The notes beneath the pieces were generated by a model. That model saw only the letters and a program-made list of their open reading frames with translations. It did no database searches and was not told the DNA's origin. Positions 57,076 through 64,000 of a DNA stretch of 64,000 nucleotides are shown in pieces. Position 1 is the stretch's first letter. Each line of letters starts with the position of its first letter. The position numbers and the translations under genes were made by a program. Source of the DNA: a bacterium HR15 (lineage in GTDB: Bacteria > Armatimonadota > Fimbriimonadia > Fimbriimonadales > GBS-DC); contig BEHR01000010.1 in NCBI GenBank assembly GCA_002898555.1, forward strand, positions 1 through 64,000. Direction: 5' to 3'.

Positions 57076-58788
57076 ATGGCACATTTAACAGCATCCCTCG
57101 TAGAGACGATCCTGCTGGTGATCGGCGTCAGCATTCTGGTGGTGGCGCTATTTCAGCGTTTGCGCATTCCCGCTGTGGTGGGGTTCATTCTGACGGGCGT
57201 GCTGATTGGTCCGCACGGGTTGGGCTGGGTCAAAGAGGCGGAGACCATCCAGTTGCTGGCGGAGATAGGCGTGGTGCTGTTGCTCTTTTCACTGGGCATC
57301 GAGTTTTCAACCGAGCGGCTGCTGCAATTGCGCCATTATGTGCTGCGGGCAGGGTTAGCGCAGGTGTTGGGTACGGTCGCGCTCTGCATGTTCGGCGCGT
57401 TGTTGCTGGGCTATTCGCTGGCGCAGGCAGTTGCACTGGGCATGATTATCAGCTTGAGCAGCACCGCGGTTGGGGTCAAGCTGCTCAAGCAGCGCGAGGA
57501 GCTGGACAGCACGCATGGGCGAATGGCGCTGGGCGTGCTACTGCTGCAAGATGTAATGGCGCCGCTCTTTATGGCGATATTGCCCTTTTTGGCACAGGCA
57601 AGCGCGCTTAGCCCCATGGCGGTTGCGGGGCGCATTGCACTGACCATGCTCAGTATGGTAGCGGTCTATTTCGTGGCGCGAGGGTTGGTACCACTCACAC
57701 TGCGCTGGTTGATGGCATCCGATGCACGCGAAGTGCCCGTGCTCGGTTCACTGTTTATTGCCCTGTTGATGGGCTTCATCACGCAGCGGCTCGGACTATC
57801 GCCCGCCTTAGGCGCGTTTGTCGCGGGTATCATTATCTCCGAAACGCCCTACAGCCACCAGATTACTGCCAACATCGCGCCTTTCCGCGATAGCTTCCTC
57901 GCCCTCTTTTTCATCTCGGTGGGGTTGCTGGTGAACTTTACCCATCTGCTCAATGCATGGTGGCAGGTGTTGACTTGGACCCTGCTACTGATGGTGTTGA
58001 AGTGGGCGATTGTGGTGGGTGTGGCGTATCTCTCGCGCCGCCCACTGCGTGTGGGGCTTATCGCGGGCGCGGTGCTTTTGAATATCGGTGAGTTCTCCTT
58101 CGTGCTGATGGGGCAGGCGCGTGGCTTGCTGCCCGATGACCTGTTGCAAGGGTTAGTGGCGGGTACCTCGCTGAGCATCTTGCTGACACCTCTCCTGTTG
58201 GCAGCCACCTATCGGCTCACCTTGTATGCCACTGGACACTTCGAGATGATTGAGCGCATCGGGCAACATCTCCACCCGACACTGCGCGACCATGTGATTA
58301 TTGTGGGTTATGGGCTGAACGGGCGCAATTTAGCCCATGTGCTGCGCGAACTGGATGTGCCCTTCGTGGTGGTGGAGTTGAACGGCGCGCTGGTACGCGA
58401 GGCACAGAAGCAGGACATCCCCGTGGTCTATGGGGATGCAGCAAACCCGGAAATTCTAAAAGCGGCCGGCATCCAGCATGCGCGCGCCGTCGTGCTGGCA
58501 ATGTCGGACCCTATCAGCACGCGCTACACCGTGCGTACCGCACGCGAGCTGAACCCGACCGTCTATGTGGTCGCGCGCACGCGCTATCTGGCAGAGATCG
58601 AGCCCCTCTACGCCGCGGGCGCTACCGATGTGATTCCTGAAGAGTTCGAGGCGTTCGTGGAGATTGCCGACCGCGTGCTGCAGATACTCAGTGTCGACGA
58701 GGAGATGCGCCAGCGGATTATTCATGCCTGCCGCGCCCGCCATTATAAGATGCTGCAGGAAACTCGCGAGGGCATTTTTGCGAATTAA
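57076..58788 (+). CDS. CPA2-family cation/proton antiporter with TrkA-N domain (KefB-like)
   Basis: A 570-aa inner-membrane antiporter. Twelve or so helices fill residues 1-385: VVGFILTGVLIGPHGLG near 35, IGVVLLLFSLGIEFS, VLLLQDVMAPLFMAIL near 155-170 with the conserved Q-D, GLSPALGAFVAGIIISETPY near 240-258 and FFISVGLLVNF. A cytosolic RCK/TrkA-N domain follows (about 410-530) with nucleotide fingerprint VIIVGYGLNGRNLAHVL near 410 and VVYGDAANPEILKAAGI near 450. It should exchange K+ or Na+ for H+ under nucleotide control. No separate TrkA-C is evident. Two putative signal-linked proteins follow. Confidence 0.93.
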   Translation: MAHLTASLVETILLVIGVSILVVALFQRLRIPAVVGFILTGVLIGPHGLGWVKEAETIQLLAEIGVVLLLFSLGIEFSTERLLQLRHYVLRAGLAQVLGTVALCMFGALLLGYSLAQAVALGMIISLSSTAVGVKLLKQREELDSTHGRMALGVLLLQDVMAPLFMAILPFLAQASALSPMAVAGRIALTMLSMVAVYFVARGLVPLTLRWLMASDAREVPVLGSLFIALLMGFITQRLGLSPALGAFVAGIIISETPYSHQITANIAPFRDSFLALFFISVGLLVNFTHLLNAWWQVLTWTLLLMVLKWAIVVGVAYLSRRPLRVGLIAGAVLLNIGEFSFVLMGQARGLLPDDLLQGLVAGTSLSILLTPLLLAATYRLTLYATGHFEMIERIGQHLHPTLRDHVIIVGYGLNGRNLAHVLRELDVPFVVVELNGALVREAQKQDIPVVYGDAANPEILKAAGIQHARAVVLAMSDPISTRYTVRTARELNPTVYVVARTRYLAEIEPLYAAGATDVIPEEFEAFVEIADRVLQILSVDEEMRQRIIHACRARHYKMLQETREGIFAN

Positions 58789-58926
58789 GCATCATCCAGC
58801 TCGCTGCCTCCTTGAGGCCCCTCACCTTCGCTTCGGAAGGATGGAGAAGGCGACTCGGAATGGGAATGCGCTGAGTACCCCAGAGATACAATTTCGCACG
58901 ATGCGTCATGCCCCTCCTATTTGGGT

Positions 58927-58932
58927 TATAAT
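58927..58932 (+). promoter_or_regulatory. -10 box for the universal stress protein gene
   Basis: TATAAT preceded by GGGT, giving a leader of about 40 nt before ATG 58979. Confidence 0.5.
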
Positions 58933-58978
58933 TAACGCCGTACAGGGTGGGGTTCCCCCTCGCCCCCAAAGAGAGACG

Positions 58979-59467
58979 ATGGTGTTCCGAATCTTTCGGC
59001 GCGGCAAGTCTGAACCGACGGAGCAGAGCGAGGTACTCCCTGCGCATCTGCTCGTACCCTTTAGCAACACCCCGGAAGATCGCGAAGTGCTTCAGTTCGC
59101 CTGCGAATTCGCCAACGCGTTTCAGGCGAAGCTTACCACCCTCTGCCTTGTGGAAGTGCCTCGCTCGATCAGCTTGCAAGACTGCCCTAAAACTCGCTTG
59201 GAGGAGGGTGAGCAGTTGGCTCATATCGCGCACGAAATCGCACAGCAGATGGGCTGCCTCCGCTTCGAAACCATGGTGAGACCCGCTTATCACTGCGGGC
59301 ATGCCATCGTCGAAACGGTACAATCACTCCAAGCAGACATGGTATTGATGGCAGTGCGCTATCGGCGACGCCTGGGGCTACAAACGCTCGATGACACGGT
59401 GGAGACGGTGCTACGCCGTGCCCCATGTTATGTGTGGCTCTATGGCGTACCCGAACAGGAAAAGTGA
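58979..59467 (+). CDS. Universal stress protein-like protein
   Basis: A 162-aa soluble protein with the UspA alpha/beta fold: after a basic N-terminus (MVFRIFRRGKSEPTEQ) come HLLVPFSNTPEDREVLQFAC, KLTTLCLVEVPRSISLQ, GLCLRFE-type strand text (MGCLRFETMVRPAYHCGHAI) and ADMVLMAVRYRRRLGLQTL with TVETVLRRAPCYVWLYG at the end. The usual ATP-binding G-x2-G-x9-G-S/T is poorly conserved (AVRYRRRLGLQTLDDTVETV), so nucleotide binding is uncertain. ATG 58979 is inside a longer open frame that begins in the antiporter gene; the -10 box at 58927 supports the short form. It may act as a sensor for the antiporter. Confidence 0.8.
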   Translation: MVFRIFRRGKSEPTEQSEVLPAHLLVPFSNTPEDREVLQFACEFANAFQAKLTTLCLVEVPRSISLQDCPKTRLEEGEQLAHIAHEIAQQMGCLRFETMVRPAYHCGHAIVETVQSLQADMVLMAVRYRRRLGLQTLDDTVETVLRRAPCYVWLYGVPEQEK

Positions 59468-59513
59468 GACGCAACGACGGGCATAACGCTCTACCGAATG
59501 AGGAGAAAGAACC

Positions 59514-59978
59514 ATGCGTATCGTGATTATGGGTTGTGGACGAACGGGTTCCATCCTTGCCCTGCTGATGAGTCAGGCGGGGCATCAGGTAACCATCATC
59601 GAACGGTCACAGGATGCACTTCTGCGACTGGGTAAGCACCATAACTGCCACATCGTGCTGGGTGATGGACTGGATGAGGACACCCTGCGCCGGGCGGAGG
59701 TGAACAAGGCAGACGCCTTCATCGCTTGCACCCAAGGGGACAACACGAACTTGATGGTTGCCCAGATGGTGCGCGAGCTGTTCGGTGTGCAGCGCGTGGC
59801 GGCAAAAGTGAACGACCCCGTGCGCGCCGAAGCCTATCGGCAGTACGGCATCTTCACCTTAACCTCAGGCTCACTGCTTGCGGGCTACCTGCGCGACTGG
59901 TTGCTGGGGCAACCCGCACGCAATATTGAGGAGTATAACCAATTTTATCCCGAATTGCAGGTGCTGCTACAGGATTAG
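59514..59978 (+). CDS. TrkA-N (RCK) NAD-binding regulatory protein
   Basis: A 154-aa Rossmann protein consisting of a single RCK/KTN domain. The dinucleotide motif is MRIVIMGCGRTGSILALLMS with G-x-G-x-x-G at the start; the acidic ribose-binding residue follows in VTIIERSQ; later VLGDGLDEDTLRRAEVNKAD, and AFIACTQGDNTNLMVAQMVR are typical. The C-terminal 30 residues are too short to be a TrkA-C domain. Such proteins gate Trk/Ktr channels or antiporters by NAD(H) binding. GAGGAGA precedes ATG 59514. Being 46 nt from the Usp gene, it may regulate the CPA2 antiporter together with it. Confidence 0.9.
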   Translation: MRIVIMGCGRTGSILALLMSQAGHQVTIIERSQDALLRLGKHHNCHIVLGDGLDEDTLRRAEVNKADAFIACTQGDNTNLMVAQMVRELFGVQRVAAKVNDPVRAEAYRQYGIFTLTSGSLLAGYLRDWLLGQPARNIEEYNQFYPELQVLLQD

Positions 59979-60034
59979 ACAGAGGGCAGTTCGATGTGCC
60001 TGCTGCCCCTGTTCACAAGCGAGCTGCCTGGCTA

Positions 60035-60712
60035 TTATCCGCTGTGTGCGACTCGCTCATAATAGAGTTCCAACACGCGCTGCAGGGTCTGCTCTTTAGT
60101 CAGATGCTCGTTTTCGATGCGGACGGCGTCTTCCGCCTGGCGCAGGGGCGAATCGGGGCGTGTGCTGTCTCGCTCATCGCGTTCGCGGATTTCGCGCAGC
60201 ACCTCCTCCAGAGTCAGCTCGATGCCCTGCTCACGCAGTTGTGCCTGACGACGGCGGGCACGCTCTTCCGGCGAGGCGGTGAGAAAAATCTTTAGCACGG
60301 CTTCCGGAAACACCACCGTGGTGGTGTCGCGCCCCTCCGCCACCAGCCCGTGCACCTGCTGGGCAATCTCGCGCTGTTTGGCGACCAACGCGCGGCGCAC
60401 CCCTGAATAGACCGAGATTCGCGAGGCGAGCCGCCCGATGTCGGGATGGCGAATGGTGTCCGACACATCCTCCCCATTCAGCAACACGCGCTGCTCACTG
60501 TCCACACGCCGAAACTGAATTTGCATCGCTTCAGCCAGGCGCGTCAGGGCACGCTCATCCGCTGGATCGATCCCCTTCTGCTGCGCCAGCAGAGCAAGTG
60601 CGCGGTACATCGCCCCTGTGTCCAGATAAACGAAACCGAGGGCATTTGCCAACTGGCGCGCTAAAGTGCTTTTACCCGACCCGGCAGGGCCATCAATCGC
60701 AATTACTATCAT
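60035..60712 (-). CDS. cmk: Cytidylate kinase
   Basis: A 225-aa NMP kinase that phosphorylates CMP and dCMP. The P-loop is MIVIAIDGPAGSGKSTLARQ at the start; FVYLDTGAMYRALALLA near residue 28-44 and GRDTTTVVFPEAVLKIFLTA near 127-146 contain CMP-binding residues, and EERARRRQAQLREQG with RDERDSTRPDSPLRQAEDAV near 188-207 forms the lid. All motifs are intact. The start ATG 60712 overlaps the parB stop by 4 nt, an uncommon pairing. The more usual partners rpsA or aroA are not found next to it. Confidence 0.95.
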   Translation of the reverse strand: MIVIAIDGPAGSGKSTLARQLANALGFVYLDTGAMYRALALLAQQKGIDPADERALTRLAEAMQIQFRRVDSEQRVLLNGEDVSDTIRHPDIGRLASRISVYSGVRRALVAKQREIAQQVHGLVAEGRDTTTVVFPEAVLKIFLTASPEERARRRQAQLREQGIELTLEEVLREIRERDERDSTRPDSPLRQAEDAVRIENEHLTKEQTLQRVLELYYERVAHSG

Positions 60713-61557
60713 TCCAGTGCCACTCGGATGGCTTGCAACTGTTCCGCAATCACCTCCAGCAACTCTTCCAGTTCCTGCTCCAGAGGCGTCAGGTGGCTTG
60801 GGTGCAGCGATTCGATGTCCAGCCCCTCCAGATAGCGTCGGAACTGGCGCACCTGCAGGGCAGGCCCTGTAAGGGGCGGCGTTTTCTGAAGCACCTCTTC
60901 GGCAGGTCGCTCCAGAATCTCCTCGGCGCGTTCCGGTGCTTCGCGCAGGGTGCGCACCAGCGCCGCGGTCTCGTCGCTGGTCAGCTCCTCCTCACGAATC
61001 TTGGTGGCGACGCGCGTCTGCAGCTCAGGGTCTTCCAACTCCATCAGGCTGCGGGTGTGGCTCACGGTGATGCTGCCTGCAGGCGGGCGACCACTGGTGG
61101 CGATAACCTGTTCACCAATCTCTTCGGGCAGCTCCAACAGCCCCAGCCAGATGGTAATGGTGCGTTCACTTAGCCCAAGCATCTGCGCCAACTCGCGATT
61201 GCTCAGTCGTCGCTGCTCCTTGAGCAATTTGAGCGCGCGCGCTTTGTCGATAGGCGCGAGGTCTTCGCGCTGCAGGTTCTCGGTCAGCTGCTCCAAAGTA
61301 GCGGTTTCGTGGTCAATCGCTTTGATGATACAGGGAATTTCATGCAGTCCCGCCATCATCGCAGCGCGCCAACGTCTCTCCCCCGTCACAATCTGATAGG
61401 TCTGACCATCGGGTAGTGGACGCACGGTGATGGGATTCAGCACACCATAGCGACGAATGCTTTCGGCAAGCCCATGCAATTGCTCCTCGTCGTAGCCCCG
61501 ACGGGGCTGATCGGGATCCTCCACGATCTGGTCTAACGGTATCAGGATGACCTCCAT
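60709..61557 (-). CDS. parB: ParB/Spo0J family CTPase partition protein
   Basis: A 282-aa protein of the ParB/Noc family. The N-terminal CTP-binding part holds box I (DQIVEDPDQPRRGYDEEQL), YGVLNPITVRPLPDGQTYQI, box II GERRWRAAMMAGL near residue 60 and the ENLQREDLAPIDKARAL segment near 93-110. The helix-turn-helix LSNRELAQMLGLSERTITIW near 118-138 should bind parS. The C-terminal dimerisation end is acidic (EQELEELLEVIAEQLQAI). No parA is adjacent and no parS consensus (TGTTTCACGTGAAACA-like) was seen by eye in the window. It is coupled with cmk by a 4-nt overlap. RsmG, usually near parAB, lies 2 kb away. Confidence 0.92.
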   Translation of the reverse strand: MEVILIPLDQIVEDPDQPRRGYDEEQLHGLAESIRRYGVLNPITVRPLPDGQTYQIVTGERRWRAAMMAGLHEIPCIIKAIDHETATLEQLTENLQREDLAPIDKARALKLLKEQRRLSNRELAQMLGLSERTITIWLGLLELPEEIGEQVIATSGRPPAGSITVSHTRSLMELEDPELQTRVATKIREEELTSDETAALVRTLREAPERAEEILERPAEEVLQKTPPLTGPALQVRQFRRYLEGLDIESLHPSHLTPLEQELEELLEVIAEQLQAIRVALE

Positions 61558-61649
61558 ATCTTGCGCCTCCTCACTCTAAAGGATACCCCGCCCCACTACT
61601 TAATCCTCCCACGCACGCGCGGAAGGCACAGACGCCGCGTTTGGCAACA

Positions 61650-61672
61650 CCCCTCTCCCTCTGGGAGAGGGG
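61650..61672. repeat. CCCCTCTCCC hairpin
   Basis: CCCCTCTCCC-TCT-GGGAGAGGGG, perfect 10-bp stem with 3-nt loop, between parB and ribE, with further GGGGGTGAGGGC repeats to 61722. Similar hairpins at 13122 and 57023. Confidence 0.7.
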
Positions 61673-61736
61673 CTGGGGGTGAGGGCAAATCGGGAGAGGA
61701 GACGGGGGTGAGGGCATTTGGCTCCCCCCTTTTGGG

Positions 61737-61742
61737 TACACT
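61737..61742 (+). promoter_or_regulatory. -10 box of ribE
   Basis: TACACT preceded by TTTTGGG. The leader of about 35 nt ends in a small hairpin (GGGTTT 61760-61765 with AAACCC 61776-61781) that abuts the start codon; no FMN riboswitch can fit. Confidence 0.45.
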
Positions 61743-61781
61743 AAGGGGAGATCTGCAGGGGGTTTAAAAAAAGCGAAACCC

Positions 61782-62363
61782 ATGTTTACAGGGCTGATTG
61801 AGGCGGTTGGGCGGGTCATTGCTTTGGAGCCGCTGCCAGAGGGCGGTGCGCAATTGACCCTCGAAGCGTTTCCGATGGAGGTCGGTGAGAGCCTTGCTGT
61901 CAATGGTGTCTGCCTCACCGTGCAGCATGCGGAGGGCAACCGCCTGCGCTTCGATTTGGTACCCGAAACCCTGCGTCGCACGAATCTCGGCGACTTGCGC
62001 GAGGGCAGCCTCGTCAATCTGGAGCGACCGCTGACCCCACAGAGCCGGATCGGCGGGCACTTCGTACAGGGACATGTCGACACGACTGCCCGCCTCGTCG
62101 AGACCCGTCCAGAGGGAAACGCCTATGTGCTGCGTTTGCAACTACAAGAACCCTTCTATATGCGCTATATCGCGCCCAAAGGCTCCATCGCGGTGGACGG
62201 TATCAGCCTAACCGTCGTGGAAGTGGGCGAGGACTGGTTCACCGTCTGGATTGTGCCGCACACATGGCAAGCTACCAATCTGTCCACGCGCCGAATCGGC
62301 GACCGCCTGAATATTGAGACCGACATTCTGGCGCGTTATGTGGAGCGACTGCTGTCGAGGTAG
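61782..62363 (+). CDS. ribE: Riboflavin synthase (alpha subunit)
   Basis: A 193-aa enzyme that dismutates two 6,7-dimethyl-8-ribityllumazine molecules into riboflavin. The two lumazine-binding repeats are clear: MFTGLIEAVGRVIALEP with ESLAVNGVCLTV near 37-48, and IGGHFVQGHVDTTARLVE near 88 with KGSIAVDGISLTVVEVGEDW near 133-152; C-terminus [15 protein letters not shown]. Residues for ligand binding are intact. It has its own -10 box and no other rib gene is next to it. The 3' end overlaps the convergent glycosyltransferase gene by 28 nt. Confidence 0.96.
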   Translation: MFTGLIEAVGRVIALEPLPEGGAQLTLEAFPMEVGESLAVNGVCLTVQHAEGNRLRFDLVPETLRRTNLGDLREGSLVNLERPLTPQSRIGGHFVQGHVDTTARLVETRPEGNAYVLRLQLQEPFYMRYIAPKGSIAVDGISLTVVEVGEDWFTVWIVPHTWQATNLSTRRIGDRLNIETDILARYVERLLSR

Positions 62364-63457
62364 ACCTGCCAGGTTTTTTGCGCCGTTTGTTGCCAGTTGA
62401 ACTGTTGGGCGCGCTGCAGGGCGCGCTGGCGTATCCCCGCCCGATAGGAGTCGTTCTGGAGCAAGATAAGGATGGCGTGCGCCCACTGTGCCGGCTGGTC
62501 AGGGGGCAACAAGAGACCGCCCGACCCGACCACTTCGGGCAATGCCCCCCCGTTTGAGGCAATCACGGGCGTTCCACACGCCATCGCTTCCAACGGTGGC
62601 AGCCCGAACCCCTCATAAAAAGAGGGGTACAGCAGCGCCTCAGCGGCATTATAGAGCCAGACCAGATGTTCGTCGGGCACATAACCCGTTTCGATGAGCC
62701 AGTTGCCCTGCACGAGCGTGTGCTTCGCCCATTCCAGCTCGCGTTTCGCCCAGCCCATTTTGCCTGTCAGCACCAGTTTCAGCGGCAGCCCCGACCACTC
62801 TCGCGCATAGGCGACCGCCTGAATCGCCAACAACCAGTTCTTGCGTGGCTGCAACACGCCGACTGCCAGCAAAAAAGGCGGCTCGATGCCGTAATGCTGG
62901 CGCACCCATGCCTGCGCCTGCACAGGTTCCATCGGATAGAAGCCCTCCGGCAAACCGTTCGGGGTGGCAACCACTTTCTCAGGCGGTAGGTGCAACAGTC
63001 GAATGATGTCGCGCCGCGAGGTCTCCGACACGGTCAGCACACGCGCCGCACGCCGACACGACGCGGGAATCGTCAGGCGCAGCAGCAAACGGTCTTTGAA
63101 CGGGAACCAGCGCGGGTTAATGAGAAACGAGACATCGTGAATCGTGGTGACCACAGGGATGCGAAACAGGGGCGAGACCGTGTATTGCGTGTGGGCGAGG
63201 TGGCAGCGATGTGCCTCTGCCGCGCGCGGGAACCGCCACAAGCTCCACCATCGCTCGCTACGGGCGGGCAACACCAGGGGTTCATACAGGGGCGATTCGG
63301 GCAGCATGCTGGGCGGGATCGGGCGTGTGCTGAACAGCACGAGGCGATGTTCGTCGGGATCAAGCATCGTTGCGAAGGCTTTGAGCAGCCCACGCCAGTA
63401 GGTGCGGTCGCCTGTATATGCGCCGGTCAGCAGTCGCGCGTCGATGGCGACCCTCAT
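62336..63457 (-). CDS. Family 4 glycosyltransferase
   Basis: A 373-aa GT-B fold glycosyltransferase of family GT4. The N-terminal half has [20 protein letters not shown] and [20 protein letters not shown] with [15 protein letters not shown]; the C-terminal half has the donor-binding [18 protein letters not shown] near residue 195, and the E-x7-E motif [20 protein letters not shown] near 277-296 followed by [15 protein letters not shown]. It resembles mannosyltransferases of cell-surface polysaccharide synthesis; donor and acceptor are not known. Its start overlaps the rsmG stop by 4 nt. The 3' end overlaps ribE on the other strand. Confidence 0.93.
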   Translation of the reverse strand: MRVAIDARLLTGAYTGDRTYWRGLLKAFATMLDPDEHRLVLFSTRPIPPSMLPESPLYEPLVLPARSERWWSLWRFPRAAEAHRCHLAHTQYTVSPLFRIPVVTTIHDVSFLINPRWFPFKDRLLLRLTIPASCRRAARVLTVSETSRRDIIRLLHLPPEKVVATPNGLPEGFYPMEPVQAQAWVRQHYGIEPPFLLAVGVLQPRKNWLLAIQAVAYAREWSGLPLKLVLTGKMGWAKRELEWAKHTLVQGNWLIETGYVPDEHLVWLYNAAEALLYPSFYEGFGLPPLEAMACGTPVIASNGGALPEVVGSGGLLLPPDQPAQWAHAILILLQNDSYRAGIRQRALQRAQQFNWQQTAQKTWQVYLDSSRST

Positions 63458-64000
63458 GCCGACACCCCCAGCGGGCGTCTGAGCATCTGGCTCCAGCGGC
63501 GCGGGTAACGGGCATTACATGGCTGACGCTTCTCCATACGCACCACCAAGCGAGTGACGGGGCCGCTTTCGAGGGTGAGGGCTTTTTCGATAAGTTCCAT
63601 CTCCCCGCCAAGCATGGCAATGGCGGGGCGCGCCTGTTCGATCTCTGCCCGCTCCGTCGCGCCTTTCAGGGCGAGCGCAGCACCGCCTATCTTCACATAG
63701 GGCAACATCAACTCCGCCAGAATGGGCATTTGGGCGACCGCCCGCGCCACCACCCGATCGAACTGCTCGCGCGCTTCAGGCGCGTGCGCCCACTCCTCGG
63801 CGCGTGCCTGTATCACCTCCACCCCGCTCAGATTCAGCTGTTTACTCGCCTCCCTCAGAAAATCGATCGTCTTGCCGTGCGAGTCGAGCAGGGTCAGGCG
63901 CAGGTCGGGACGCGCGATCTTGAGCGGGATGCCTGGCAAGCCGGCGCCCGTGCCGATGTCCAGCACGCGCGCGGCATCAGGCGGCGAATCGGATGCAAGC
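63454..64000 (-). CDS. rsmG: 16S rRNA (guanine-N7) methyltransferase RsmG, 5' part outside the window
   Basis: At least 182 residues of RsmG (GidB), which methylates G527 of 16S rRNA with SAM. The frame stays open to the window edge; the segment VLDIGTGAGLPGIPLKIARP is motif I and is preceded by coding text, so the start lies beyond 64000. Further RsmG text is LTLLDSHGKTIDFLREA, then FDRVVARAVAQMPILAEL and LPYVKIGGAALALKG. Roughly the first 60-70 residues are missing. It is coupled to the glycosyltransferase by a 4-nt overlap. Loss of RsmG elsewhere gives low-level streptomycin resistance. Confidence 0.93.
   Translation of the reverse strand, partial: LASDSPPDAARVLDIGTGAGLPGIPLKIARPDLRLTLLDSHGKTIDFLREASKQLNLSGVEVIQARAEEWAHAPEAREQFDRVVARAVAQMPILAELMLPYVKIGGAALALKGATERAEIEQARPAIAMLGGEMELIEKALTLESGPVTRLVVRMEKRQPCNARYPRRWSQMLRRPLGVSA

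Noticed and set aside
61558-61781. FMN riboswitch before ribE
   Set aside because: The leader after the -10 box is only about 35 nt and shows none of the conserved RFN core; a small GGGTTT/AAACCC hairpin is all there is.
60035-64000. parS centromere site near parB and rsmG
   Set aside because: I searched by eye for TGTTTCACGTGAAACA-like sequences and found none; a computed scan would be decisive.

Overview
The window looks like a chromosomal segment of a diderm bacterium of the Armatimonadota, most likely near Fimbriimonadales. I infer this from the combination of a DUF1559-type prepilin, PEP-CTERM tagged proteins, paired dockerin-like C-terminal tags ending in 'VLFNFG', many copies of a dispersed GGAGGGCGAGGCTCC repeat that encodes LEGEAPAEP when read in frame, and an LptD-like outer-membrane barrel. 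The taxon is an inference. I see no rRNA, prophage, complete insertion sequence or CRISPR array. Genes are dense, lie on both strands, and are often joined by 4-nt ATGA-type overlaps. Many starts sit only 5-10 nt downstream of a TAYAMT -10 box, which suggests frequent leaderless or very short-leader transcription.

Layout. 1-9300: a TerC-like membrane protein, pyrimidine-nucleoside phosphorylase, a secreted subtilisin with dockerin tag, YraN, YmdB, a VapBC-type toxin-antitoxin pair flanked by a duplicated gene start, a free-standing ACT protein with aspartokinase, AtpZ/AtpI and an ErpA-type Fe-S carrier. 9300-20150: a secreted PQQ-type propeller, a TagH-like ABC ATPase, two large secreted proteins (PEP-CTERM/HAF and WD40-like with dockerin), a prepilin and a very large SARP/NB-ARC/TPR regulator. 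20170-24610 (minus): UbiD, SLBB polysaccharide export protein and a Wzz-like chain-length protein. 24775-27670 (minus): gamma-glutamyltransferase, the large-type SRP RNA and a Gfo/Idh/MocA oxidoreductase. 28038-33832: a GAF-GAF-PAS histidine kinase, a sigma-54 activator without its DNA-binding domain, and a TIM-barrel-like protein.

33855-43625: HIT protein, an unusual fusion of a dead Y1 (IS200-type) transposase fold with a sigma-70 region 4 domain, Der GTPase, a TPR lipoprotein, an NhaC-type antiporter, a small basic protein, an rRNA methyltransferase, a 2-hydroxyacid dehydrogenase, SurE carrying in-frame repeats, and SdhB. 43787-54858: NadE, CHRD/PEP-CTERM protein, LptD-like barrel, GlyA, BatA-like VWA protein, PfkB kinase, tRNA-Arg(UCU), FecCD permease, FtsEX and S20. 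54967-64000: sugar dehydrogenase and isomerase, a MITE-like element, a cation/proton antiporter with a universal stress protein and TrkA-type NAD-binding protein, Cmk, ParB, riboflavin synthase, a GT4 glycosyltransferase and RsmG (cut by the window end).

The strongest candidates for something undescribed are: (1) the transposase-fold/sigma-region-4 fusion at 34192-34938, which has lost the HUH and tyrosine residues and looks like a domesticated regulator; (2) a pair of GTAATG direct repeats with exact 11-bp period in front of the two large secreted-protein genes, near a SARP gene, suggesting a local regulon; and (3) the VapBC pair sitting between a decayed copy and the intact copy of the start of an ACT-domain gene.
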